This document shows positions 38,070 through 49,043 of a stretch of DNA of 64,000 nt, piece by piece. A model generated the notes under the pieces. The model was not told the origin of the DNA, made no database searches, and was given only the letters and a program-made list of their open reading frames with translations. Location: assembly GCA_048594725.1 (NCBI GenBank), contig JBMDXA010000092.1:1-64000 (forward strand). The letters are read 5' to 3'. A program made the position numbers and the translations under genes. Numbering within the stretch: position 1 is the stretch's first letter; the number at the start of each line of letters is the position of its first letter. Origin of the DNA: JAFDZV01 sp048594725 (lineage in GTDB: Bacteria > Bacteroidota > Ignavibacteria > OLB7).

Positions 38070-38371
38070 CCAGTATTCACGCACATTTGCGGGCTGGTAT
38101 CCGTGAAGATCTGATCGTAATCATTGTGACGATCTCAACGCAGGATCGCAAGCAATATCCTCCTCTATACCAGTATTCACGCACATTTGCGGACTGATAT
38201 TCGTGAAGATTTCATTGTAACCTCTACGATGATCGTAACACAGCGTCGTTCCCCTCTACCAAGATTTGCGCACATTCGCGGCTGGTATTCGTGAAGATTT
38301 CATTGTAACCGCTACGACGATCGTAGCGTACCTCATTCCCCTCTACCAAGATTTGCGCACATTCGCGGATA
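38070..38371. repeat. Family D tandem array abutting the pgeF start codon
   Basis: Units start at about 38070, 38170, 38260 and 38347, with periods of 100, about 90 and 87 bp. Each holds CAGTATTCACGCACATTTGC or CAAGATTTGCGCACATTCGC, then GGTATTCGTGAAGATTTCAT, then an imperfect ACGATCGT palindrome. The last unit ends CGCGGATA and the ATG of pgeF follows immediately. Confidence 0.92.
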
Positions 38372-39106
38372 ATGAATTACTACGAACCCAGAATATTCAA
38401 GCCGTTCGGCGGCGTACAGGCCGCGATCACGCTTCGCGGCGAGGCTGATGACGGCTATGGATTCAACATGTCGCTGACGGTGGGGGACGATCCGGAGCGG
38501 GTGCGCGAGAATCGGGCGCGGCTGGCGCGGCGGTTCGGTTTCCGGCCGGAGCGTCTTGCCACGCAGCGGCAGGTGCATGGCGACGCCATCGAGGTAGTGG
38601 GCCAGGGGTACCAGCCCTGCGAGAGCGATGCGCTTATCACCGCCGAAGCCGGATGGTTGCTGGCGGTGAGCATGGCCGACTGCATCCCGGTGCTCCTGTA
38701 TGATCCGGCGCATCACGTGGTTGCGGGCGTTCATTCCGGCTGGCGCGGCACCGAAGCCGGTATCACCGCGCGCACGATCGGCCGGTTGCGCCAGGAATAC
38801 GGCACGAGGCCGGACGATCTCCGCGTGTACGTGGGCCCGGCCGCCAGCCAGTGCTGCTACGAGGTTGGGGAGGATGTCGCCTCCCGCTTCGACCCGCGCC
38901 ATAGCAGGAAGCTGGCAGGGGGGAAATATCTCTTCGACAACAAGGGGGCGGTGCTGGCGCAGTTGCTGGCTGCGGGTGTTCGTTCCGGGCATATCGAGCT
39001 TGACCCGCGCTGCACGATCTGCGATCCCTCGCTGCACAGCTACCGCCGCGACGGAGCCCGTAGTGGCCGTATGTTCGGGGTGATAGGGCTGGTTGAGCCC
39101 TCCTGA
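38372..39106 (+). CDS. pgeF: Peptidoglycan editing factor / LACC1-like purine nucleosidase (YfiH)
   Basis: The 244-aa protein is a YfiH/LACC1 family member. The zinc ligands are His69 (RQVHGD), Cys104 (MADCIPVLL) and His121 (AGVHSGWRGT), and the C-terminal CTICDPSLHSYRRDG block is conserved. In E. coli the protein prevents misincorporated residues in peptidoglycan precursors, while other homologues act on purine nucleosides. No ribosome binding site is present; the family D repeat runs right up to the ATG. Ddl, another cell-wall gene, is 5 kb downstream. Confidence 0.9.
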   Translation: MNYYEPRIFKPFGGVQAAITLRGEADDGYGFNMSLTVGDDPERVRENRARLARRFGFRPERLATQRQVHGDAIEVVGQGYQPCESDALITAEAGWLLAVSMADCIPVLLYDPAHHVVAGVHSGWRGTEAGITARTIGRLRQEYGTRPDDLRVYVGPAASQCCYEVGEDVASRFDPRHSRKLAGGKYLFDNKGAVLAQLLAAGVRSGHIELDPRCTICDPSLHSYRRDGARSGRMFGVIGLVEPS

Positions 39107-39166
39107 AAATGGGGATGGAGATGGGTGATATCGGGCCTTTGGAGGGTGCTGCGGGGCCCCAGGTGC

Positions 39167-39217
39167 GATTTTATGGGGGTAAAATGACCACAATCGCCCT
39201 GGAACCCCCATAAAATC
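39167..39217. promoter_or_regulatory. 14-bp perfect inverted repeat upstream of hup
   Basis: GATTTTATGGGGGT (39167-39180) and ACCCCCATAAAATC (39204-39217) are perfect complements with a 23-base loop. A competing helix can form between CCAGG-T-GCGATT and AATCGC-CCTGG (about 39159-39202). There is no T-run after it. It may be a cruciform or operator, or an mRNA structure. The hup start is 105 bases downstream; TTGCAT (39240) and TATACT (39261) could be a promoter with a short 15-base spacer. Confidence 0.6.
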
Positions 39218-39321
39218 TATATTTCCGGCCTTGAAGCTATTGCATAATCGTTATATCGAATATACTTTCGCGCGGTCTGAAGAGACGGACAATGCTACAC
39301 TCATATTAGGAGAGTCATTCA

Positions 39322-39876
39322 GTGAACAAAGGTGAACTGATCGAATCGATCGCAACGGGCAGCGATGTCAGCAAGGCACAGGCCGAGCGGATGCTCAACA
39401 ACCTGCTCACCACGATCGAGGGTGAATTGAAGCGCGGCAACGACGTCCAGATCGTCGGCTTCGGAACGTTCAAGGTTGCAGCTCGCGCCGCACGCACGGC
39501 GAAGAACCCGCAGACCGGTGCCCCCGTCAAGGTTGCAGCTCGTAAGGTCCCCAAGTTCACGCCCGGCAAGGCGCTGAAGGATCTTGTGAACGGCTCCAAG
39601 AAGGGTGCCGCCGCAAAGGGCGCCGCAAAGGGTGGTGCCGCAACCAAGGGCGCCGCGAATGCCGCTTCCAGCAAGACCGCTGCCAAGGGTGCTGCCGCCA
39701 AGACCGCAACCAAGGCTGCTCCGGCCGCCAAGGCCGCTCCGGCTGCCAAGACGACCGCAGCCAAGGGTGCCGCCAAGACCGCTGCTCCGGCCAAGGCAAC
39801 CGCAGCCAAGGGTGCCGCCAAGACCGCTGCTCCGGCAAAGGGCGCAGCCAAGGGTGGTGCGAAGGGACGGAAGTAA
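39322..39876 (+). CDS. HU-family DNA-binding protein with Lys/Ala-rich tail
   Basis: The 184-aa protein starts with GTG after AGGAGA at 39308-39313. Residues 1-90 are a complete HU/IHF fold, with GFGTFKVAARAARTAKNP and KFTPGKALKDLVN. Residues about 92-184 are a low-complexity tail of Lys, Ala, Gly and Pro built from AAKGAAK-type repeats, like histone H1 or the tails of mycobacterial HupB. The tail should add nonspecific DNA binding and compaction. The strong ribosome binding site and a good terminator fit a highly expressed nucleoid protein. Confidence 0.95.
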   Translation: MNKGELIESIATGSDVSKAQAERMLNNLLTTIEGELKRGNDVQIVGFGTFKVAARAARTAKNPQTGAPVKVAARKVPKFTPGKALKDLVNGSKKGAAAKGAAKGGAATKGAANAASSKTAAKGAAAKTATKAAPAAKAAPAAKTTAAKGAAKTAAPAKATAAKGAAKTAAPAKGAAKGGAKGRK

Positions 39877-39901
39877 GACTACCGAACCCCGTTATTATAA
39901 A

Positions 39902-39941
39902 GCGAGCCGGTTTCCAGTGATGGATACCGGCTCGCGTGTTT
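39902..39941 (+). terminator. Hairpin terminator of the HU gene
   Basis: GCGAGCCGGT (39902-39911) and ACCGGCTCGC (39926-39935) are a perfect 10-bp inverted repeat with a 14-base loop, followed by GTGTTTC. It begins 25 bases after the stop. Confidence 0.7.
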
Positions 39942-40111
39942 CAGAGGGCTGGGTGAGGAGTTCGGGAGCGGGGGAGAATGAAGAGGGCATTCTACCGGAG
40001 CCGGGTTCAGATGCGTGTGGAGCGTTACCGGCCCACGCAGGCCAATGCCTGTAGGCGCTCTCTGTCCGTATTCCTCCCAGGACCTGCGTCCCAGAAACCG
40101 AAGCCTCCGTT

Positions 40112-40849
40112 CTACCAGAACGTCGAGGTTGCCGACAGCGACAGCTCGTACCACATCGTACCGCTGGTGATGTCGTAGCCGGCGCGCCCGCGCAGGCCGT
40201 AGTTGTGCATCGGGAAGAAGGTGAGGAACCGGGTTCCCATCGGGTTCATCACGCCGATCCATCCCTCGGCGAACGGTGAGACCCCCTTGAAATCGGTGGC
40301 GATGCCGCCGCCGCCCGCCATGCCGAACCAGAGCGCATCGTATCTGCTGAGGGAGGTTACCGGAAGATCCGCAAGGGCCGACGCGCTGATGCGGGTGCCG
40401 GGATCGATGCCGAAGAAGTAGGCCACCTCGGCCTGCACGCGGTAGTCGGGGAAGAAGAGTTCGCTTGTGCGGTCACCGCCGAACCCCATGCCGGTGGAAA
40501 CCGAGATGCCGCCGTGCAACTCCCCATCCCGCGAGACCACGTTGACCGTCGGGGGCAGCACCGTCAGGGTCGCCACCGACAGGCCGATGGGAAGCGCCAG
40601 AGCGGTGAAGGCCGAGAGCGCCAGCCGTTCCCAGGGGGCCACACGGGCGTACCGGGGGCGGGTTACCGTAAGGGTATCGTACCAGGGGCGGGAGGAGGTG
40701 CCCCCGCCCGCGACCAGTTCCGGCGCGGGTCTGGTGGCGACGGTGTCGCGCTGGGGGGAGCGGTATGTCGTATCGGGCTGCGCAACGGCCGTGGCGGCCC
40801 CTATCGCGCCCGCGATCGCTATCGCAGGGAGTGAGATGCGAAGGTTCAT
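40112..40849 (-). CDS. Probable outer-membrane beta-barrel protein
   Basis: The 245-aa protein has a signal peptide (about 1-24, ending ATAVAQ) and a Pro/Thr-rich linker. One hydrophobic segment lies near 78-100 (LALSAFTALALPIGLSVATL), and a series of amphipathic strands follows. It ends WYELSLSATSTFW, with the aromatic terminus expected of a barrel. No family is recognised. It lies alone between the HU gene and acs. Confidence 0.6.
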   Translation of the reverse strand: MNLRISLPAIAIAGAIGAATAVAQPDTTYRSPQRDTVATRPAPELVAGGGTSSRPWYDTLTVTRPRYARVAPWERLALSAFTALALPIGLSVATLTVLPPTVNVVSRDGELHGGISVSTGMGFGGDRTSELFFPDYRVQAEVAYFFGIDPGTRISASALADLPVTSLSRYDALWFGMAGGGGIATDFKGVSPFAEGWIGVMNPMGTRFLTFFPMHNYGLRGRAGYDITSGTMWYELSLSATSTFW

Positions 40850-41060
40850 TGAGATCCGTCAGTTCTATAGGTTTCCGTTCCGGGTTCGGCTCTTGGAGAC
40901 GATCAACGATTGGACCAACTGTACGAGAAGCCCGGGGGGAATGAAATATCCGGTGCGGGAGGTAGCACCGGCCAGGAGGCTGGCCGGTACTGCGGTGCTT
41001 GTTGCGGGCGGGGGCCGGGGCGCCTGTACGGGCCCCGGCACGGAGTTTACGGCAGCGGGT

Positions 41061-43070
<2,010 letters not shown>

Positions 43071-43269
43071 AAGCCAGTTGGGAAGATTATCGGAGAGAGG
43101 CTTGAAATATGGCGAGGAAGATACGCGGCGGGGGAGAGAAAAAGAAAGGGAGCACCATATGATGATGCTCCCGGCGGTATCGGTACTATCGCGCGGCGCC
43201 CCCGGCGTCAGGGACGCTGCGGCAGGGGCTGGTGATTGGTGTTATCGGCATCAGGGCGCCGGATTGCTT
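43071..43269 (-). terminator. Intrinsic terminator between acs and the TolB-like gene
   Basis: On the minus strand GGGAGCA (43166-43172) and TGCTCCC (43148-43154) form a hairpin with an 11-base loop, followed by TTTCTTTTTC (about 43138-43147). It lies about 98 bases after the stop at 43270 and ends that transcript before acs. The rest of the 199-bp gap shows nothing else. Confidence 0.8.
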
Positions 43270-43782
43270 TCAGTGCAATCCCGGCAGCAGCCTGGCTCCG
43301 GCTTCCGCCACCGTCGAGAGCGCTTCCGGGAAGGGGGCGCGGATCTTCTCGGCGATGTTCTTGCGGTCCGGCATCAGGGTCTTGGCGTCGATCACCTTGA
43401 TCTCGATGTTCGCCTTCTCGTACTTGACCAGATAGCTTCCCCACATCACCTTCTTGGCGCCGAGCGCCTTGGCGATCTTGAAGATCTCGGTCTCGTAGCT
43501 CGGGCTGTTCGGGTCCACGTTCAGGGCCAGCATCTGGTCGCGGATATCATCCATCGGGATGATGGTGAATGTGGTTCCCGCCCCGGCCTGGGTGTTCAGA
43601 TAGGCGTAGAGCGAATCGGCGTAGGTCCAGGCGAGCGAATCGTACTTGACCTCGCCATAGGCATTCTTCAGGGGGAAGATCGCCACGGTGACCGGCTCTG
43701 CCGATGCCGCCGTTGCTGCAAAAGAGATTCCTGCCGGCAGCAACGCCAGAAGGAGGGCAACAGAGAAGAGATATCGTTTCAT
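43270..43782 (-). CDS. Secreted protein, TolB N-terminal-like
   Basis: The protein has 170 aa from the ATG at 43782 (MKRYLFSVALLLALLPAGIS), a clean signal peptide. The mature part begins VTVAIFPLKNA, then has YADSLYAYLNTQAGAG, AKALGAKKVMWGSYLVKY and IEIKVIDAKTL. This resembles the TolB N-terminal/FlgO-like fold, where proteins of this layout sense or assemble envelope machines. The assignment rests on pattern only. It has its own terminator. Confidence 0.6.
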   Translation of the reverse strand: MKRYLFSVALLLALLPAGISFAATAASAEPVTVAIFPLKNAYGEVKYDSLAWTYADSLYAYLNTQAGAGTTFTIIPMDDIRDQMLALNVDPNSPSYETEIFKIAKALGAKKVMWGSYLVKYEKANIEIKVIDAKTLMPDRKNIAEKIRAPFPEALSTVAEAGARLLPGLH

Positions 43783-43957
43783 GATGCTATCACCTGTAAA
43801 GGTATGGGATGCTGGATGCTGCATGGATATGGAGACGCGAGCAGAACGTTCCGCTCTTGGAACGACTCTCTGTATGAACGTTTAATCTCCCGCAGAAATT
43901 ACCGGAGCTGCGGGAATATGCAAGCCCGGTTCCGCCGCTGGGTTGCCCATGGCGGGC

Positions 43958-44983
43958 TCATGCCTCGGCCGGCTCCGGGTGCAGCGCCAGGGAGATGATC
44001 CGCTCGCAGAGCGCGGCGTAGTCCATACCGGCCGCTGCGGCGGCCTTCGGCACCAGGCTGGTGGCGGTCATGCCGGGGAGGGTGTTCACCTCCAGGCAGA
44101 AGGGGGCGCCATCCTCGTCCAGCCGGAAGTCCACCCGGCTGTAGCCGGTGCAGCCGAGCGCGTTATGGGCGCGGCGGGCAAGCTCGCGAATCTCCTCCTC
44201 GATGGTGCGGGGCAGATCGGCGGGGCAGAAATACTCGGTACGGCCGGCGGTATATTTATTTGCGTAGTCGTAGATGCCGCTCTTCGGCCTGATCTCCACC
44301 ACCGGCAGGCTCTCGTTCCCCAGAATAGCCACGGTAAGCTCGCGTCCCTCGATGAACTCCTCGAAGAGCACGGTGCCGGCGTAGCGCCCGGCCAGCTCGT
44401 AGGCGGCCATCAGCCCGCTCTCGTCCTGAACGATCGTCAGCCCGACGGTGGAACCGCCATCGTTCGGCTTTACCACCACCGGATAGGCCGTATGATAATC
44501 CACGTTCCGCCGGAGCTCGTCGAACCCGGCATCGCCGGCCTGGCAGGCGAACCAGCGGGGGGTGGGGATGTCGTAATGCTCCAGCACCCGCTTGCTCATC
44601 GCCTTGTCCATCGCCAGCGCCGAGGCCAGCACGTTGGAGCCGGTATAGGGGAGGCGGCGAAGCTCCAGCAGCGATTGCACCGTGCCGTCCTCGCCGGGAG
44701 AGCCGTGCAGGGCCAGAAATACCACGTCGAGGTCCGGCGGGAGCAACTGCACGGCGGTGATGATGGCCTCCGGGGAGAAGCTCCGGAGCTCTTCGTACGA
44801 CGGCGCAAGCTCCGTCGGAAGCTGGAGATTCCCGATCTCCACGCGCGCATCCGCGCCAAGCGCGATGTCGTAGATCGAAACGGTATGCCCGGCGGCCATG
44901 AGCGCCTGGGCCACCCCGCGGCCGCTTGCCATCGAGACGTGGCGTTCAGGGGAGGTTCCACCGAGTAGGACGGCGATGTTCAT
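43958..44983 (-). CDS. ddl: D-alanine-D-alanine ligase
   Basis: The 341-aa ATP-grasp enzyme joins two D-Ala for peptidoglycan. LLGGTSPERHVSMASGRGVA is the N-terminal signature, LHGSPGEDGTVQ precedes the ATP-binding lid, and CTGYSRVDFRLDEDG with EVNTLPGMTATSL forms the metal/active-site block. Length is normal. No ribosome binding site is evident. Family B repeats lie right upstream of the start. Confidence 0.96.
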   Translation of the reverse strand: MNIAVLLGGTSPERHVSMASGRGVAQALMAAGHTVSIYDIALGADARVEIGNLQLPTELAPSYEELRSFSPEAIITAVQLLPPDLDVVFLALHGSPGEDGTVQSLLELRRLPYTGSNVLASALAMDKAMSKRVLEHYDIPTPRWFACQAGDAGFDELRRNVDYHTAYPVVVKPNDGGSTVGLTIVQDESGLMAAYELAGRYAGTVLFEEFIEGRELTVAILGNESLPVVEIRPKSGIYDYANKYTAGRTEYFCPADLPRTIEEEIRELARRAHNALGCTGYSRVDFRLDEDGAPFCLEVNTLPGMTATSLVPKAAAAAGMDYAALCERIISLALHPEPAEA

Positions 44984-44989
44984 AGGTAG

Positions 44990-45225
44990 AGAGTAGTTCT
45001 TAGGACTTAGTGCTTAGTCCGCCGCCGGCGGCGGCTGTAGATAGTAGCAGGGAGAGGGTCCGTGGCCAGTAGTGAGTGGTCCGTCGTCGTTATGGAGGAC
45101 GCGCACGATCAACTGGTAATTCCTGTAATAGCGGCTACGGACAACTGACAGAGGGCTGTAGCCCGCGAACGGACTACGGACATTCTTCGCCAATCGAAAA
45201 TCCAAAATCGTCAATCGTAAATCCC
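44990..45225. repeat. Composite repeat block (B, C, A) between divergent genes
   Basis: TAGTTCTTAGGACTTAGTGC (44994) continues to GCTTAGTCCGCC, followed by a GCCGCCGGCGGCGGC palindrome. A GTAGCAGGGAGAGGG motif lies at about 45047. The family C text GGTCCGTGGCCAGTAG (about 45056) and its inverted partner (ACTGACAGAGGGCTGTAGCC, 45143) follow, then AATCGAAAATCCAAAATCGT at 45191-45225. The gap separates ddl and the thioesterase gene, so it must also hold both promoters. Confidence 0.8.
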
Positions 45226-45314
45226 CCGTGGGATGCAAAGCTACGAAATCGGGTTCCATGCAGTACATTATCCCCCTCTCCGGGGAACGGAGGAGGAAAT
45301 CTTCAGGAGACAGG

Positions 45315-45731
45315 ATGACGCTGAACCGGACCAGATTCCAGAGCGAGCTTCAGGTTCGCCCGGATGATATCGATATGAACCGGCATGTGCACAACAGCCG
45401 CTACTTCGATTATGTGCTCGCCGCCCGCTACGACCAGATGGATCGCTGCTACGGGATGCCGATGGAGGAGTTCATCCGGCTCGGCTACGGATGGGTGGTC
45501 AGGACCGCGCATGTGGACTACAAACGCCCGCTGGGGCTGGGGGACCGGTTCATCGTCACCGCCTGGGTCGAGGAGGTTCTGCGCCAGGGGGTGAAGGTCT
45601 GTTTCGAGATCACCCGCCGGGATACCGGCAAGCTCGTCTGCGACGGCTATTTCGATTATACCCTCATACTCCTGGAGACCGGCCGCGCCGAGGCCATCCC
45701 GGAGTGGATACTGGAGAAGTATGCGATCTGA
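45315..45731 (+). CDS. Hotdog-fold acyl thioesterase (4HBT family)
   Basis: The protein has 138 aa from the ATG at 45315, preceded by AGGAGA; an ATG 57 bases upstream is less likely. The family motif DIDMNRHVHNSRYFDYV, with its Asp and catalytic-loop Asn/His, lies near residues 15-32. YKRPLGLGDRFIVTAWVEEV is the typical beta core. YbgC/FadM-type enzymes hydrolyse acyl-CoA or acyl-ACP thioesters. The substrate is unknown. Confidence 0.85.
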   Translation: MTLNRTRFQSELQVRPDDIDMNRHVHNSRYFDYVLAARYDQMDRCYGMPMEEFIRLGYGWVVRTAHVDYKRPLGLGDRFIVTAWVEEVLRQGVKVCFEITRRDTGKLVCDGYFDYTLILLETGRAEAIPEWILEKYAI

Positions 45732-45735
45732 GAGT

Positions 45736-45890
45736 GCCGGTAGTCCGTCCGCGGGCTGCGCCCGCTGCCAGCAGTCCGTGGCTATTGAAACTGAGGTTCC
45801 ACGCCTAACGAGGGACTACCCTCATAGGAGCCACGGACGACTGACTACCGGCATCTTCCCATCAATCGAAAATCGCCAATCGAAAATCCC
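45736..45890. repeat. Family C element in long inverted arrangement, then family A
   Basis: The element starts GCCGGTAGTCCGTCCGCGGG (45736) and contains the GCGGGCTGCGCCCGC palindrome. CAGTCCGTGGCT and AGCCACGGACG lie as an inverted pair, and the element closes with GACTACCGGC near 45856. The outer ends are therefore complementary over about 10 bp. Family A heptamers AATCGAAAATCGCCAATCGA follow up to 45890. Confidence 0.8.
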
Positions 45891-45973
45891 CATCCCCCTG
45901 GCCTCATCCTTTTTCCCTATGTTTACGCCATCCAAAACCGAACATCTTCTGACGCATTCATTCCGATAGAGCT

Positions 45974-48823
45974 ATGCCCCCAATATCTCGCCCGAGCGCG
46001 ATACGGCGTTTCGATGCCGTTGTGTCGATAGCGTTGCTGCTCTGCTGTGCCGCGCCCGATCTGCTGGCGCAGGAGGGGGGCGGCAGGAAGAAGGAGCCGG
46101 AGCTGCGACCGGTCACACGCACCTATGCCATCCGCAATGCCAGAGTGGTGCAGGCTCCGGGGCGTGTCCTGGATCGCGCCACCGTGGTGATGCGCGACGG
46201 CCTGATCGTGGCGGTGGGGCGGGATGTTCCCATCCCGTTCGATGCGCGGGTGATAGAGGGGGATTCCCTTGTGGTGTACGCGGGGTTTATCGACGGGCTC
46301 TCCTATGCCGGCGTGCCGAATCCGAAGAAGGAGGAGCGCCCGAAGGTGGAGCGCCCCGGCGAGCCGCCGAACGATCGTGCCGGCATCCAGCCGGAGCGCG
46401 ATGTGCGCACCATGCTCGATCCGGAGAACGGTCTGCTCGATTCGCTCCGTATGATCGGCTTTACGGTTGCTCATGTCGTCCCCCGAGGCGCCATGCTGCC
46501 GGGCTCCGGAGCGGTGGTCTCGCTGGCCGGCGATACGCCGGGGGAGATGGTGCTCCGGGGGGATGCCTCCCTCTTCGCCCGGTTCGAGCCCGCTCCGGAC
46601 AACCTTTATCCGGCCACCGATATGGCGGTGATGGCGAAATGGCGCGGTCTGTATCACGAGGCGGAGCGCCGCAAGGGGAACAGCTCCATCTATACGGAGA
46701 ACCCGCAGGGAATCGAACGCCCGAAATACGATCCGGTGATCGATGCCTTCTTTCCGGTGATCGACCGGAAGAAACCGGTCTTCTTCCAGACCGAGCGTGC
46801 GCTCGATCTGCGCCGGGCGCTGCATCTGCGCGATGATCTCGGCTTCCCGATCGTGATCGCCGGGCTGAAGGATGGCATGGATGCCGACGAGGCGCTGAAA
46901 CAGGCGAAGGCCCCGCTCTTCCTCTCGCTGGATCTTCCCCGGATCAAGGGCGCGGTGCCGCCCGACAGCAGCACGAAGGATTCCGCCGCGGTTGCCGCGG
47001 ATACGGCTGGGGGCGCCGGCAGGGGGAATCCCAACAGCTTCTTTCTGAGCGACCGCCGCACCATCAGCTTCAAGGATGTGAGCGATGAGGAAAGCTGGCT
47101 TAAAAGACGCCAGCAGGAGATCCGGGGAACCTACGAGGGGACTCCCGCGCGCCTGCACGGCGAGGGGCTGCGCTTCGGCTTCAGCAGCCTGGATGCGAAG
47201 CCGGATGAGGTGCGGGAGAACCTGCGCCATATGATCGCCGCGGGCCTCCCGGCCGATGCCGCTCTGGCCGCGCTGACGGTGGATGCTGCGGCGATACTGG
47301 GTCTTCAGAGCACCCATGGCACCATCGACAAGGGGAAGGCCGCCAATCTGGTGGTCTCCAGGGGAGATTATTTCGCCGCCGGCTCGCCGGTGCGCTATGT
47401 GTTCGTGGACGGGCGGATGTTCGAGTACGCTGGGGATGATGTCCCTCTCCTGAAATCAGATTCCGGCAGCATGGCGCGCCGAGGGGACACTCTGGAGCAG
47501 AACCCGGCCCTGGCCCGCCGCAGGGAGGCACGGCCCGGCGATCTCCTCATCAGAAATGCCACCGTCCTGACGGTGACCGGCGGAACGCTGGAGAACACCG
47601 ATATCGTCGTGAAGAATGGGAAGATCACCGGCATCGGCAAGGGGCTCAGCGCTCCATCCGGCGGGGAGACCATCGACGCCACCGATATGTATGTGATGCC
47701 CGGCATCATCGATCCCCATTCCCATATCGCCATCAGCGATATCAACGAGTGGACCAACCCGGTGACCGCGGAGGTCTCGGTGGGGGACGTGATCGACCCG
47801 TATGATATCTCCATCTACCGCTCGCTGGCCGGCGGGGTTACCGCCTGCCATGTGATGCATGGCTCGGCCAACGTCATCGGCGGGCAGTGCGAGACCATCA
47901 AGCTGCGCTACGGCATCTCCGATCCCGACGGTCTGGTGATGGATGGGGCGCCCCGCACCATCAAGTTCGCTCTCGGGGAAAATCCCACCAGAGTGCACGG
48001 GCGGGGCAATGGCGTGCAGCCCTCCACCCGTATGGGAGTGGAGGATGTGGTGCGCCGCGCCTTCACCGACGCCCGCCGCTATATGGAGGCGAAGGATCGG
48101 TATCAGGAGGATCATGCGAAGAACCCCCGTGCGGTGGCCCCGGCGTACGACCTCCGTATGGAGACGCTCGCCTCCATCCTCAAGGGGGAGATCCTGGTGC
48201 ACTGCCACTCCTACCGCGCCGATGAGATCCTGATGCTGATGCGGGTCTTCCGCGATTTCGGGATCAGGAAGCTGGTGTTCCAGCATGTCAACGAAGGCTT
48301 CAAGGTGGCCCCGGAACTGGCCGACTTCGGCGCGATGGCCTCGGTGTTCGCCGACTGGTGGGCCTACAAGTTCGAGGTCTACTACTCCACGGCCTATAAT
48401 GCCGCCATCCTTACGCGCAACGGCGTGGTCACGTCCATCAATTCCGATTCTCCCGAGCTGATCCGCCATCTGAATCACGAGGCCGCCAAGACCCAGAAAT
48501 ACGGCGGCCTCACTGCCGACGAGGCGCTGGCGCTTATCACCCTGAACCCCGCCCGCCAGCTCGGCATCGAGTCGCGCGTGGGTTCCATCGAGGTGGGGAA
48601 GGATGCCGATCTCGCCATCTTCAACGCCCATCCCCTGTCGGTCTACTCCATCTGCCAGAAGACGATCGTCGATGGCGTGGTCCGTTTCGATCGCGATCGC
48701 GATCCGGACGATATGCGCCTCTACGTCGATCCGAAGGGATCGGTGGAGACCGCGACCATCTGGAAGGAGCATGAGGACCACTGCATGCAGGGAACCGGTG
48801 AGCTGTTCGATCTGCATGATTGA
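45974..48823 (+). CDS. Secreted amidohydrolase with two tandem domains
   Basis: The 949-aa protein has a signal peptide (about 1-33, ending DLLAQ). The first amidohydrolase-like part (about 45-500) begins RNARVVQAPG and has GFIDGLSY where the metal site HxH should be, so it is likely inactive. The second part (about 515-949) has GIIDPHSHI with HxH, LVHCHSYRADE, FQHVNEG and SDSPE, which fits a metal-dependent imidazolonepropionase/prolidase-like hydrolase. A following gene at 49044 encodes a protein like the first half. The substrate is unknown. Confidence 0.85.
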   Translation: MPPISRPSAIRRFDAVVSIALLLCCAAPDLLAQEGGGRKKEPELRPVTRTYAIRNARVVQAPGRVLDRATVVMRDGLIVAVGRDVPIPFDARVIEGDSLVVYAGFIDGLSYAGVPNPKKEERPKVERPGEPPNDRAGIQPERDVRTMLDPENGLLDSLRMIGFTVAHVVPRGAMLPGSGAVVSLAGDTPGEMVLRGDASLFARFEPAPDNLYPATDMAVMAKWRGLYHEAERRKGNSSIYTENPQGIERPKYDPVIDAFFPVIDRKKPVFFQTERALDLRRALHLRDDLGFPIVIAGLKDGMDADEALKQAKAPLFLSLDLPRIKGAVPPDSSTKDSAAVAADTAGGAGRGNPNSFFLSDRRTISFKDVSDEESWLKRRQQEIRGTYEGTPARLHGEGLRFGFSSLDAKPDEVRENLRHMIAAGLPADAALAALTVDAAAILGLQSTHGTIDKGKAANLVVSRGDYFAAGSPVRYVFVDGRMFEYAGDDVPLLKSDSGSMARRGDTLEQNPALARRREARPGDLLIRNATVLTVTGGTLENTDIVVKNGKITGIGKGLSAPSGGETIDATDMYVMPGIIDPHSHIAISDINEWTNPVTAEVSVGDVIDPYDISIYRSLAGGVTACHVMHGSANVIGGQCETIKLRYGISDPDGLVMDGAPRTIKFALGENPTRVHGRGNGVQPSTRMGVEDVVRRAFTDARRYMEAKDRYQEDHAKNPRAVAPAYDLRMETLASILKGEILVHCHSYRADEILMLMRVFRDFGIRKLVFQHVNEGFKVAPELADFGAMASVFADWWAYKFEVYYSTAYNAAILTRNGVVTSINSDSPELIRHLNHEAAKTQKYGGLTADEALALITLNPARQLGIESRVGSIEVGKDADLAIFNAHPLSVYSICQKTIVDGVVRFDRDRDPDDMRLYVDPKGSVETATIWKEHEDHCMQGTGELFDLHD

Positions 48824-49043
48824 TGATGTGGGGAAGAAGATTTTCGATTTGCGATTTTGGATTTTCGATTGATGAGAACATCCGCCGTCAGTAATCGGTA
48901 GCCCGCTGCTACCATAGCGGCACAGCACGATACCCGTGCCGTTTCAGGAACAACGACGACGGACTACTGACAGCGGGCGAAGCCCGCGAACTGACTACTG
49001 ACCTCTTTCCTAAGAACTACGATCTAAAAACTAAGAACTCCCC
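48824..49043. repeat. Repeat block (A, C, B) between two amidohydrolase genes
   Basis: Family A (GATTTTCGATTTGCGATTTT) starts 16 bases after the stop at about 48839. The inverted family C element (GACTACTGACAGCGGGCGAA, then GCCCGCGAACTGACTACTGA) spans about 48966-48999. Family B (CCTAAGAACTACGATCTAAA and AACTAAGAACT) runs to 49039, four bases before the GTG start of the next gene. Confidence 0.85.
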
